Assembly: GCF_031143425.1 (NCBI RefSeq)
Contig: NC_090444.1
Coordinates: 1,354,148,323-1,354,212,322, forward strand
Origin: Pleurodeles waltl
Lineage: Eukaryota; Chordata; Amphibia; Caudata; Salamandridae
Length of the DNA stretch: 64,000 nt
Reading direction: 5' to 3'
Shown here in pieces: positions 37,201-46,801 of this stretch. Within the stretch, counting starts at the first letter, position 1. Each line of letters opens with the position of its first letter. A program made the translations under genes and the position numbers. Under the pieces are notes generated by a model. The model had not been told where the DNA came from. It did not search any database and saw nothing but the letters and a program-made list of their open reading frames with translations.

Positions 37201-37289
37201 TCATTAGACCATATACGCTGTTTTAGAACTCGTACAATCGCACGACGGCTCACAAAGGCTCAAATCCAATACTTACACTAAGATACAAC

Positions 37290-37802
37290 GGGCCAGATGT
37301 AGGAAGATAGCAATTTGCGACTTGCAAATTGCGAGTCCCTGCGACTCGCTATTTGCAAGTCGCAAATTGCTATGCAGTACGGTGTCTCAGACACCGACTG
37401 CGACTCGCAATGGGGTCGCAATGACCCACCTCATGAATATTCATGAGGTGGGTCGCAAATTGCGGCCCCATTGCGAGTATAGGCACTCGCTAACATGGAG
37501 GCCTGCTGTAGTCAGCAGGCCTCCATGTTAGCGACCTGCTTTTCAATAAAGCAGTTTTTTTTTTTTTAAATGTAGCCCGTTTTCCCAAAGGGAAAACGAG
37601 CTGCATTAAAAAAAAAAAACGAAACCTTTTGTTTCGGTTTTTTCAGGGCAGGGAGTGGTCCCTTGGACCACTCCCTGCCCTGAAAAAATATTCTGGGGTC
37701 CAGTCTCAAACTGGAAGGGGTCCCATGGGGACCCCTTCCAATTTGCGAGTGGGTTACCATCCACTTCAAGTGGATGGTAACTGCGACTCCATTTGCGACC
37801 GC
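37290..37802. repeat. Chain of back-to-back palindromes with Harbinger-like end
   Basis: Begins GGGCCAGATGTAGG, similar to the 23,242 element end. At least seven consecutive hairpins follow: 37,309-37,371; 37,406-37,475 (AATATT centre); 37,489-37,532; 37,573-37,603; 37,638-37,688 (CAGGGCAGGGAGTGGTCC arm); 37,713-37,739; 37,754-37,780. No matching right end (CTACATCTGGCCC) follows; the chain runs into the CA-rich leader of the Myb gene. It may be the left end of the Harbinger complex or a separate element truncated at about 37,802. Confidence 0.75.
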
Positions 37803-38106
37803 GTACGCACATCTACAAAACACCACCACATTGGACAATGACAAATACACACACCTGACACATATACACACACCACTCCCACACACCCAATACTATATAA
37901 AACACCCACCCACATCACACACAAACCCCTACGGCAAAAAAATTCAGAGAGAAGGCCAGAGAGACAGCACAGAACAGACAACCCCATCACACAGAGGCAC
38001 ACAACGCCATCATCCACGCAACATCCAAGCACAAAACACCACATACCACTACACTCACTACACTCATCAACACAGACACCACCCCACACATCACTTACAC
38101 CACCCC
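37803..38106 (+). promoter_or_regulatory. CA-rich leader of Myb-like gene 1
   Basis: About 300 bases very poor in G and dominated by CACA/ACAC, directly upstream of the ATG at 38,107. A TATATAAAAC sequence at about 37,893-37,902 could be a TATA box. The same base bias occurs at 29,880-30,120 and, in reverse, at 300-700. Confidence 0.4.
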
Positions 38107-39570
38107 ATGTCACGCCAAAGACACCCCCGCTTCTCCGAGGAGGAGCTCAGGGTCATGGTGGAGGAAATCATCCGGGTAGAGCCACAGCTATTTGGCTCAC
38201 AGGTACAGCACACATCCATAGCCAGGAAGATGGAGCTATGGCAAAGAATAGTGGACAGGGTCAACGCTGTGGGACAGCACCCAAGAAATAGGGAGGACAT
38301 CAGGAAGAGGTGGAACGACCTACGGGGGAAGGCGCGTTCCACGGTATCCAGGCACCACATCGCGGTACAGTGGACTGGCGGCGGACCCCCACCTCCTCCC
38401 CCACAACTAACAACATGCATCGTGAGTGCCTCGGAGGAGTCGTTGGAGGAACGGACACTGGTAAGTCTAATCTTAACCATCATATCCCCCACCCTACCTG
38501 CATGATATCACACACCCCCACCATCACACCCTCCCCTAGCACCCCAAATCCACCCATCCCAACCCCAAGACCTGCATGACATAACTAAGCATGGACACCC
38601 ATCACCAAAGCATGCCCACTGCACAGACCCACAACACACCCCCAACCATCGGCACACAAGCCCCCACACATGAATGCTTGCACTGGGGTTCACGAACACC
38701 CAACCATTGCACTCCATGAAACACACACATGCAATAATCATGTACTTATACCCCTGCAGGAACCCGAAGGAACGTCACCACACCAGAGGGTCCAGACAAC
38801 ACCACTCCACCCCCAGAAGAGGCCCACAGTGACGACAGCAGCTCTGCCCCACTGGATCTTGATGACCAGCTCGGACCATCGTGGGCCTCAGGACAGTCGG
38901 TTCCCCTTGCCCAGCCACAGCCCAACACCGAGCTTACACCCTCTGGTAACACCAGCACAGCACCCACCCAGCGGGCCCAAACCTCCCTACCCAGGACACG
39001 TCAATCAGCGGTGTGTCCACCACTACAGGGCACCCAGGCTAACCCACCACCCCAACAACAACAGGGACCTGGGGGCAGTGGTAGTGGGCACACGGTCCAG
39101 GGGACGGAGGCACAGGAACACAGGGGAACAGGGAGGGCTGCTGTGCGACAGAGGGAGGACAGGCCAAGGGAACCAACTCTCAACGAGGCCCTCTCCACCA
39201 TCATGGGAGCATACCACCACTCCCAGGAGACGATGGCCACGGTCCTGGACAAGTTGCAGGAGACCCTGTGTCTGCAGGAGGAACAATATTTGGGGTTCAG
39301 GACCATCGGCTCCACCCTGGGCACCATCGTAGGGGTGCTGACGGACATTCAAAAGACCTTGAGGGACACCGTGGCACTCAAGGGGCCCCTGACACTAGCC
39401 AGCACGATGAAATGCCCACCACCTCCGCCGGTGCTAGTGGACAGGATGCCCCGCCACAGGACCAACACACCAGCACCCCATCCCCTGCAGACGGACAACC
39501 ACCACGCAAGCGGGACCTGAGATCCAGGAACAGGACAGAGCAAGATGGCAAGACCCCCACCAGGAAATAA
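38107..39570 (+). pseudogene. Myb/SANT-like Harbinger partner protein 1, frameshifted
   Basis: Exon 1 (38,107-38,460) begins MSRQRHPRFSEEELRVMVEE. It holds a Myb/SANT-like domain at residues 8-75 with tryptophans in MELWQRIVDRVNAVG and RKRWNDLRGK, then a proline run. A donor GTAAGT at 38,461 and acceptor CCCCTGCAG ending 38,759 define a 299-nt intron. Exon 2 reads NVTTPEGPDNTTPPPEEAH (acidic), a Q/G-rich linker and a helical part (LNEALSTIMGAYHHSQETM, DKLQETLCLQEEQYLG), ending basic (PPRKRDLRSRNRTEQ) at 39,570. The Myb frame and the exon 2 frame do not join. The exon end is in phase only in another frame, so a frameshift lies at about 38,400-38,450, with another near 39,375. Known partners of this kind bind transposon ends and bring the transposase to the nucleus. 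Confidence 0.75.
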
Positions 39571-40052
39571 GACCACCCTGATTGTCACCCCACTGTTCCA
39601 CTTTGTTACCCTGTCCAAATCTGAACTGACATAGCTCCACTTCCTATGCCCAGATGTGCAATGTACCTGTGAGACTAATAGACTGGACTCTGCCATGGAC
39701 ATTCCTCCACCATCACCCATCACCAGTTTACAACCCCCCTTCATTTTTTGAGCACTTAAATAAACACCCTTGAAACACTAAAAACAAATGGAGTCAGTCT
39801 ATGATTTGTAAATCTGTATTATAAATTACAGTTTCATAATGGGTTACCCATTGGAAGGCTAACATACCTGTGTCACACATCACAAGCCCTTCAAGGGTGC
39901 AAACAGTTGCCACGTAGGTTACCACACTTGTGAAACTGAAATGGAAGGGTACAACTCAATTAACAAATAGTGAGTGAAATGTAGGTACAGGATGGAGGTA
40001 GATGTGTGAAAGTTAATGAAATGTTAAAAAATAAAATTTTCTCACCTGTGTG
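39571..40052. other. Convergent 3' region between Myb gene 1 and transposase
   Basis: Tail-to-tail spacer holding a polyadenylation-like signal for the Myb gene (AAATAAACACC at about 39,759). On the minus strand ACACAGGTGAG at 40,049-40,039 lies just after the transposase stop, resembling a donor in the 3' untranslated region. Confidence 0.45.
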
Positions 40053-41066
40053 TCACTGGAAATATTGCTGTATGACTGACTCCCTATGGCCGTTTTCGTC
40101 TTCCTCAGCTTCATCCTCATCACTGTCCACAGGCTCCACAGACTCCACAGCTGCCACAACACCGTCATCTGGATCATCCTCCTGCAGAAAAGGCACCTGG
40201 CGTCGCAATGCCAAGTTATGGAGCATGGAGCAGGCGATGATGATGTCGCACACCTTCTTCGGTGAGTAGAATAGGGATCCACCTGTCATATGGAGGCACC
40301 TGAAACAGGCCTTAAGGAGGCCAAAGGTGCGCTCGATAACCCTCCTGGTCCGCCCATGGGCCTCATTGTAGCGTTCCTCTGCCCTGGTCCTGGGATTCCT
40401 CACTGGGGTCAATAGCCATGACAGGTTGGGGTAACCAGAGTCCCCAATAGCCATTCACGGTGCGTCTGGAGTTCACCCATCATATCAGGGATGCTGCTAT
40501 TCCGCAGGATATAGTCGTCATGCACTGAGCCAGGGAACATAGCATTTACCTGGGAGATGTACTGGTCTGCCAAACAGACCATCTGGACATTCATTGAATG
40601 ATAACTCTTCCTGTTCCTGTACACCTGTTCAGTCATGTGGGGGGGAACCAGAGCTACATGGGTCCCATCAATGGCACCTATGACGTTGGGGATATGTCCA
40701 AGGGCATAGAAGTCACCTTTCACTGTAGGCAAATCCTCCACTTGAGGGAATATGATGTATCTCCTTACGTGTTTCAGCAGGGCAGACAACACTCTGGACA
40801 ACACGTTGGAAAACATAGGCTGGGACATCCCTGATGCCATGGCCACTGTTGTTTGAAATGACCCACTTGCAAGGAAATGGAGCACTGACAGCACCATTCC
40901 AGTCGGATGGCGGACTGGTGACATCAGGTCTGGCTCCAACTGGGTTGTAGCACGGTCAAACCGGTAGGTCACGATTAAATGTCTCTCTTCCATTGTCAGC
41001 AGGTCCACCAGCGGTCGGTACACCGGAGGATTCCGCCATCTTCTCATATGTCCCAGCTGACGGTGC
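40053..41066 (-). pseudogene. Harbinger DDE transposase (HARBI1-like), one frameshift
   Basis: The main exon runs from 41,066 (or the internal ATG at 41,047) to the stop at 40,053. The order is a basic start (RRWRNPPVYRPLVDLL), a helical region (LSVLHFLASGSFQTTVAMA, then GMSQPMFSNVLSRVL), catalytic Asp 1 in VIGAIDGTHVALVPP, catalytic Asp 2 in FPGSVHDDYILRNSS, then GDSGYPNLSWLLTPVRN and catalytic Glu in RTRRVIERTFGLLK, ending in an acidic tail. One base is lost in the WLxGDSGYPN region at about 40,430-40,450: the upstream frame runs to a stop at 40,409 and the downstream frame starts at 40,454. All three catalytic residues survive. Length (about 338 codons plus a short first exon) fits PIF/Harbinger transposases. 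A pyrimidine-rich acceptor ending AG sits just upstream (41,067-41,068). Confidence 0.85.
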
Positions 41067-41513
41067 CTAAGAAGGACAACAGCGATGAAACAGTCACTAT
41101 TCCTCCAGGTATGTACCCACAGTCACACACAAGACTACACAAGACAATAAACCCTACCTGGATGTGTGTTGAGTGTAGGCCTCGGTATGTGTGACGCAGT
41201 AGTAAATAAATCCATGTGGGCCCCTGAAATGGCGGCTGCCTGACCTCTAAACTAGGACAATGGGATTGTGGGGTAACAGCGCTGGCTTTGCACACCGTTG
41301 CGGTAGGCGGTCGTAGACCGCGGCACTATGCTGCATTGGTTAACATTGGACCCTATGGGTCCCAGGAGCCAATGAACAGGTGCGCCGGCGGTGATGATGC
41401 GCCGCCGCGGACGTCACCACCATTTTCTATCTGTTCAATCACTAGATACCTGACCTTCGACAGGAGAGGACCTACACTGCTAGTGCTGCTGTGACCTCGG
41501 TCTGGAAGCGACG
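41067..41513. promoter_or_regulatory. Head-to-head spacer between transposase and Myb gene 2
   Basis: The two genes diverge from this 447-bp block. It holds short palindromes: GCGGTAGGCGGTC/GTAGACCGCGGC (41,299-41,324), GGACCCTATGGGTCC (41,349-41,363) and GCGCCGGCGG/GCGCCGCCGC (41,381-41,408). A shared promoter and protein-binding sites are inferred from position. Confidence 0.4.
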
Positions 41514-43867
41514 ATGGCTGCTGCGTCTGGGGAAAGGGCCCCAGCCTTCACTGCACAAGAGTTGGAGAAACTTGTGGATGGGGTCCTCCCCCAGTACATG
41601 CTACTCTACGGCCCTCCAGACCAACAGGTTAGTACACAGGGAGCACGTTGTAGGGGCTAGGCCTGGGTCGACAGGGCTGGGTGGAAGAAGAAAGGGGGCA
41701 GAAGTCATACTACAGTAAAGCATGGGAATAAATGGGCCACATGGTCAGAGTAGGGAGGGGGCCACTCACATTGATGGTGCAGTTGGTAATGACTGTTCCT
41801 CTTTCCTTGTGCATCTCATGTAGGTCAGCGCCCACCAGAAGAGGGACATTTGGCATGCCATCGCCAAGGAGGTCCGGACCCTGGGGGCCCACCAGAGACA
41901 GGGCACCCACTGCCGTAAGAGATGGGAGGACATTCGCCGCTGCAGCAAGAAGCCGGCGGAGGCTCAGCTGGGGATGGCCTCCCAACGTGGGAGGGGTGCC
42001 CGTCGTACCATGACCCCCCTGATGTTCCGGATCCTGGCGGTGGCCTACCCGGAGTTGGATGGGCGCTTAAGGACATCACAGCAGACACAAGGGGGTGAGT
42101 ACAACCTCATTCTGCGGACTTTGCGTGCAGTGGAGGTGTCTGGGTGGGGGAGGTGGGCTCTGGGTGTCCCTAGGCCAGGGCGAGTTAGGTAGGCAAGGCC
42201 CCTCCGTAATGTAGGCCATGTGGCACTCTACCCCACCTCAGTAAATTATCAAGTTGAGGTATAGTTGCCCCTGTGGCATCCATGTGTGCAGATTTCCACC
42301 AATGCCATGTAGGCCATATCCCAGAAATTGCAAGTGCAGAGGGCAGGAGCGCGGCGTTGTGCATGGGGCTGCTGCGTCTGTCTTGTCCGCCAACGGTAGC
42401 GGTATGCCATGCACTAAAACTCTCTTTGTTCTGTCTCCCCCCCTTTTCCTGCTCTCCCTGTCCTTTTGAACATCAGCATCAACAGGTGGAGGTACAGTGG
42501 CACCGGAGCACAAGGGAACTGCATCCCACATGGCCATGGAGGGCCACACCACAGACTCTGAATGCACCAGTGGGACGGAGGGCGAGGGGAGCTTCACGTC
42601 GGCCACCGGATCACCAACCAGCGACACAGACTCGTCCGCCGATGTGAGCACCCTTGTGGTGGCGGCACCACCTGTGCTCCCCACTTCTACAGGTACAGCC
42701 ACCACCCCCCCTACCAGCACCGCCCTCCCAGCAGCCCCTCAGCGTTCGCCCCATGCCCGCTCACCCAGGAGGGTGGGCATCACCTTCGCCCCAGGCACCT
42801 CAGGCCCTGCCCCAGTCACCCCTGCTGCCCTCAATGAGGAGGCCATTGACCTCCTCAGGTCACTCACTGTTGGGCAGTCTACCATTGTGAATGCCATCCA
42901 GGGTGTAGAAAGGGCGTTGCAACACGGTAATGCATTCCTGGAGGGCATTCATTCTGGTCAGGCTGTCCTTCAGCGAACCCTGCAATCTCTGGCCTCAGCA
43001 CTGATGGCAGCAATTGTCCCTGTGTCCAGCCTCCCCCCTCCAACTTCCTCCACCCAGACACAATCCCCTGTACCCCAGCCCATCCCAAGCACACCTACAG
43101 ACCAGCATGCACACAAGTCAACACCCAAAAGTAGCTCAGGCAAACATAGGCCCCACACATCCCACAGGCACTCACACAAGCATCACACCCATACAGACAC
43201 AGCAACATCCACTCTCTCCACTGTGTCCCCCTCCTCCTCTTCTCCCTCCTCCCACCCAGTCTCGTCTACACACACACCTGCATGCACCACATCTACAGGC
43301 ACTAGGACTCGCACCAGGACACCCAGCACCACACGACGCTCACCTGCACTCACCACCTCCACTGCCATTTACACGTCCCCTGTGTCCTCTCCCAGTGTGT
43401 CTGTGACGCCCCCTCCCAAAATACACAAACGCCGGCAATCACTCACCCAACATCCATCCACCTCACGACAGCCTCCAGTACCTGCACCTGCACCCAAAAC
43501 AGCTAAAGTGACACCTCCTACAACCACATCATCTTCCTCCACTCCCAGACCCCATCCAGCTACCCATCCCAGTGTTCGTCAGAAACTGTCCCTCTGTCAA
43601 ATTGACCTTTTTGCCCCCACCCCCCTCCAATTAATCAGTCCCGTCGTAGCGCCTCAGCCAAAAAGCCACCAGTACCAGTGGTGCGTGTTCCAGGTTTTTG
43701 GAGTGCATCGTCCACCAGGGCAGGCAGTAGGACCCGGAGCCAAGGCACTGGCAGCCCACCCCCTGTTAAGGCTCCAAAATTGGAGAGTGGATGACGGGAC
43801 CGTGTCAAGACTCCTGGTGGGACAACAAGTGAAATGGGATCGAAGGCGATTGGTGAGTCAGCTGTAA
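41514..43867 (+). CDS. Myb/SANT-like Harbinger partner protein 2, three exons, intact
   Basis: Exon 1 is 41,514-41,627 (MAAASGERAPAFTAQELEKL..., 38 codons). Exon 2 is 41,824-42,094 and exon 3 is 42,477-43,867; introns are GT...AG (GTTAGT/ATGTAG and GTGAGT/CATCAG). The phases join cleanly to 591 codons ending TAA. The Myb/SANT-like domain spans residues 12-77, with W48 (KRDIWHAIAKEV) and W72 (HCRKRWEDIRR). A basic patch GRGARRT follows, then an acidic S/T-rich stretch, a predicted helical segment at about 245-315 (VGQSTIVNAIQGVE, LQRTLQSLASALM), a long S/T/P/H-rich tail and a final basic part. Another frame near 43,640-44,235 (SRRSASAKKPPVPV, then tandem repeats) looks protein-like, so the C-terminus may have shifted frame at the C-run near 43,616-43,628. 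Role inferred: DNA binding and help for the transposase. Confidence 0.75.
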
Positions 43868-43984
43868 CTCCAAAACAGGTGGGGAAGGTCCCGAGGAAGT
43901 CTGCCCAGCCTGTTGTGAGTGTCACGGCGGAGAAGTGCGCCATCATTTCCGGTGGTCCAGACACAACCGCCAGCACCGTCGTCA

Positions 43985-44402
43985 CTGGTCCAGAGCCCAC
44001 CGCCAGAGTCAGTGCCCAGGACGGCCCAAGTATCGTAACGGGTCCAGAGCCCAACGCCAGAGTCAGTGCCCAGGAGGGCCCAAGTATCGTAATGGGTCCA
44101 GAGCCCACCGCCAGAGTCAGTGCCCAGGAGGGCCCAAGTATCGTAACGGGTCCAGAGCCCACCGCCAGAGTCAGTGCCCAGGAGGGCCCAAGTATCGTAA
44201 CAAGTCCTGAGCACACCGCACAAGACACAGCCTAGGAGGGCCCAAGTATCGTCACTGGTCCTGAGACCAGCGCACAAGACACAGCCCAGGAGGGCCCAAG
44301 TATTGTCACTGGTCCTGAGACCAGCGCACAAGACACAGCCCAGGAGGGCCCAAGTATCGCCACTGGTCCCGAGACCACCGCACAAGACACAGCCCAGGCG
44401 GG
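43985..44402 (+). repeat. 54-bp tandem array (18-residue coding repeat)
   Basis: About 7-8 units. In one frame they encode GPSIVTGPEPTARVSAQE repeats. That frame is closed at 44,233-44,235, where the usual GCCCAGGAG reads GCCTAGGAG. The last units are more diverged (GPETSAQDTAQE type). The multiple-of-three period suggests the array arose as coding sequence of Myb gene 2. Confidence 0.85.
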
Positions 44403-44418
44403 GCAATGATGGAACGTC

Positions 44419-44718
44419 ATGCCACACACCAATGTCCAGTGTGGAAATCGTCATGCCACACACCAATGTCCAGTATGGAGCTTGTCATGCCACACACCAA
44501 TGACCAGTGTGGAGATCGTCATGCCACACACCAATGTCCAGTATGGAGATCGTCATGCCACACACCAATGTCCAGTGTGGAGTTCGTCATGCCACACACC
44601 AATGTCCATTGTGGAGTTCGTCATGCCACACACCAATGTCCAGTGTGGAGATCGTCATGCCACACACCAATGTCAGGTATGGAGATCGTCATGCCACACA
44701 CCAATGTCCGTATCAGAA
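44419..44718. repeat. 34-bp tandem array
   Basis: About 9 head-to-tail units containing CATGCCACACACCAATGTCC followed by a variable AGTGTGGAGATCGT-like end. The period is not a multiple of three. Confidence 0.9.
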
Positions 44719-44724
44719 CAGCCA

Positions 44725-45478
44725 TGTCAAAGCACTGCTGAACAGGGCAAAGACCGCCATGGCAAAGCACCGCTGAACAGGGCAAAGACCGCCATGGCAA
44801 AGCACCGCTGAACAGTCCTGAACCTCAATGGCAAAGCACAGCTGAACAGGGCAAAGACCGCCATATCAAAGCACCGCTGAACAGGGCAAAGACCGCCATG
44901 TCAAAGCACCGCTGAACAGTCCTGAACCTCAATGGCAAAGCACCGCTGAACAGGGCAAAGACCGCCATGGCAAAGCACCGCTGAACAGGGCAAAGACCGC
45001 CATGTCAAAGCACCGCTGAACAGGGCAAAGACCGCCATGGCAAAGCACCACTGAACAGTCCTGAACCTCAATGGCAAAGCACCGCTGAACAGGGCAAAGA
45101 CCGCCATGGCAAAGCACCGCTGAACAGTCCTGAACCTCAATGGCAAAGCACCGCTGAACAGGGCAAAGATCGCCATGGCAAAGCACCGCTGAACAGTCCT
45201 GAACCTCAATGGCAAAGCACCGCTGAACAGGGCAAAGACCGCCATGTCAAAGCACCGCTGAACAGTCCTGAACCTTAATGGCAAAGCACCGCTGAACAGG
45301 GCAAAGACCGCCATGGCAAAGCACCGCTGAACAGGGCAAAGACCGCCATGTCAAAGCACCGCTGAACAGGGCAAAGACCGCCATGGCAAAGCACTGCTGA
45401 ACAGTCCTGAACCTCAATGGCAAAGCACCGCTGAACAGGGCAAAGACCGCCATGTCAAAGCACCGCTGAACAGGGCAA
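44725..45478. repeat. 35/34-bp two-type tandem array with higher-order pattern
   Basis: Type A (35 bp) starts GGGCAAAGACCGCCATG; type B (34 bp) starts GTCCTGAACCTCAATG. Both end CAAAGCACCGCTGAACA. The order is AAB AAB AAAB AB AB AB AAAB A, about 21 units. Both strands carry long open frames here only because the unit has no stop. Confidence 0.9.
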
Positions 45479-45626
45479 TGCCCCGGGTAGGAATAAATGG
45501 CCCACCACATCAGGCATCCTTATCCCATGTGCAGCTGGGACAGTGACAGGACACTACCTTTCACGGGAAGACTCATCCAGGCTGGGCACCAGTCACCCCC
45601 CAGTACCAGTATGGACCTGCATCGAC
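45479..45626. other. Spacer between arrays
   Basis: Unique-looking Harbinger internal sequence; no gene. Confidence 0.5.
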
Positions 45627-45875
45627 TTGAGAGACTGTGGCTTTGCACTCCCCAGGATGGAACAGTGGGCAAGCCACCCACTGTAGAGACTTGAGAGACT
45701 GTGGCTTTGCACTCCCCAGGATGGCACAGTGGGCAAACCACCCACTGTAGGGACTTGTGAGACTGTGGCTTTGCACTCCCCAGGATGGAACAGTGGGCAA
45801 CCCACCCACTGTAGAGACTTGAGAGACTGTGGCTTTGCACTCCCCAGGATACATCAATGGGCATGGAGCCCCGTC
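45627..45875. repeat. 64-bp tandem array
   Basis: Units start with TTGAGAGACTGTGGCTTTGC at 45,627, 45,691, 45,755 (TTGTGAGACTG) and 45,819, exactly 64 bp apart. The fourth is partial. Confidence 0.95.
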
Positions 45876-46326
45876 TTGGATCTGGCTTTCCATTCATCTG
45901 GCTGAGGTGCCCCCTCTTCCCTTCCCCCTGAGGTGCCTGTAGTGTTTCTATCTGATGCCCCGGCAGTGTTCTCTCGGATTTGGGTCAGGTATCTATTGTG
46001 GGCCTCGCCCATGCATTTTTGGACTGTTTGTGCACAGACATTGTTGTGTACATATCTGCAATACTTTTCGGATTATTTTTGTAAATATGAGTGATTTTGG
46101 AATACATATATTTGTATATTTTTGTATGACATGTATATTGGCACATTATAATGTTTGCCCGAAATTCGCATTGTCTTTGCATTCTTCCGGGGGGATTGTG
46201 GGTTGTTACTGTTATGTTTGTGACTGCATTGGTGTGTATGTTGTACTATGCGAGGGTGGGGGTGTTGGTGTTTGGTGGGTGTCCCCCTAACGTTTGCCTC
46301 CCCCGTGTCGTAGGTGCAGTACTCAC

Positions 46327-46409
46327 CGGTATCTTCTGCGCCTACGTCGCTGTTGGTCGTGAAGGAGCAGAAAGACAAGGGCAGGTAGTATTTGGAGTTC
46401 CGGCTCCAT
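46327..46409 (-). pseudogene. 83-nt exon, candidate first exon of the transposase
   Basis: ATG at 46,409; the peptide begins MEPELQILPALVFLLLHD and continues QQRRRRRRY. It ends at donor GTGAGT (complement of 46,321-46,326) after 27 codons plus 2 nt. The counterpart at 775-857 has the same length and phase. Joined to the acceptor at 41,067-41,068, the reading frame continues into HRQLGHMRRWRNPP, the transposase N-terminus. This would put Myb gene 2 and all four arrays in a 5.3-kb intron on the opposite strand. Alternatively the exon belongs to another element, and the transposase uses its own upstream hydrophobic-basic start (FIAVVLLRHRQ). Confidence 0.5.
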
Positions 46410-46499
46410 GGAGTCATCGTTCCTCGTGGGATGTGTAGAAGGTGAGCGTTTTCCCATTGCAAAAGGTGTTTCCGCCGTGTTTTTATCCACGGTGAATCC

Positions 46500-46739
46500 A
46501 CCCCGGAAAAGGTGGCGGATTGCCCTGTTGTGATACTGTGGGCGGTACATTGTCTCCCGCCTGTCTGTTGGCGGTAACCGCCGCGCTGCTTGTCTGTACC
46601 GCCGTGGCGGGCGGTGTGTTAAAGTGGCTGTCTTTGTTGGCAGTTTCCGCCAGGGTCATAATTCACATTTTTTGTCCGTCTGACTGTTTGCGGTATTACC
46701 GCATCTTTAACACCGTCCGCCAGGGTTGTAATGACCACC
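46500..46739. repeat. Right terminal region of the Harbinger complex
   Basis: CCGCC/GGCGG-rich subterminal sequence ending CCGCCAGGGTTGTAATGACC at about 46,717-46,736. Its complement begins GGTGGTCATTACAACCC, closely like the ends of the 29,526-30,463 element (GGCCCTCATTACAACCC). Confidence 0.7.
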
Positions 46740-46801
46740 TATATATTTTTCTAAACACTGTGTGGTGTATTTTTGTGGTGCTATATTGTGTTATTGTATG
46801 A

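Larger units (their letters stand above)
32000..37289 (+). mobile_element. L1/Tx1-like LINE with ORF1 and ORF2, decayed
   Basis: Two ORFs in the L1 order lie on the plus strand: an RNA-binding ORF1 (32,000-33,030) and an endonuclease/RT ORF2 from 33,488. Two nested inverted-repeat elements split the endonuclease. The element stops abruptly at 37,289, where the palindrome chain and Harbinger complex begin. The end of ORF2 and the 3' tail were not found on the other side at 46.74 kb, so it was truncated or rearranged there. Confidence 0.8.
33488..37289 (+). pseudogene. L1-like ORF2 (endonuclease and reverse transcriptase)
   Basis: The ATG at 33,488 starts MDKHLKLISLDIRDLNS, the first strand of an APE-type endonuclease. 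After the nested insertion it resumes with VFVQEIHL and continues to MRGDLTW (the GDFN position). RT blocks follow from 35,477: LPLGKTPGSDGLLISFY, AEISLLPKPGKD, FDVEKAFD (stop next), TQQGCPMSPYLFAL, then KINLFANDLLLTL, where the catalytic F/YADD motif reads FAND. Later parts (IKYLGLYLT, NILPRALYLFQILP, LRHWVVHP) match the L1 C-terminal region. Stops in most blocks make it a pseudogene. Expected length is about 1,200 residues; the end is missing. Confidence 0.85.
37290..46739. mobile_element. Harbinger transposon complex: two Myb-like genes, one transposase, tandem arrays
   Basis: Order: palindrome chain, CA-rich leader, Myb-like gene 1 (plus), transposase (minus), Myb-like gene 2 (plus), four tandem arrays, an 83-nt minus exon, and a GC-rich end finishing GGGTTGTAATGACCACC at 46,739. 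PIF/Harbinger elements typically carry a DDE transposase and one Myb/SANT-like partner that directs it to DNA. Two partners here are unusual. The two ends (GGGCCAGATGTAGG left, GGTGGTCATTACAACCC complement right) do not match. The block may therefore be one element with a replaced end or two elements joined. Confidence 0.7.

Noticed and set aside
43858..44466. 202-codon minus-strand open frame over the 54-bp array
   Set aside because: Repeating shadow of the plus-strand coding repeats; no start context or partner.
44406..45478. CRISPR-like regular array
   Set aside because: Units of 34-35 bp are directly adjacent with no unique spacers, and they lie in a eukaryotic transposon.
44901..45510. 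Long repetitive open frames on the minus strand (CFAMAVFALFSGALP-type)
   Set aside because: Produced by stop-free 34/35-bp units cycling through frames; not a protein.
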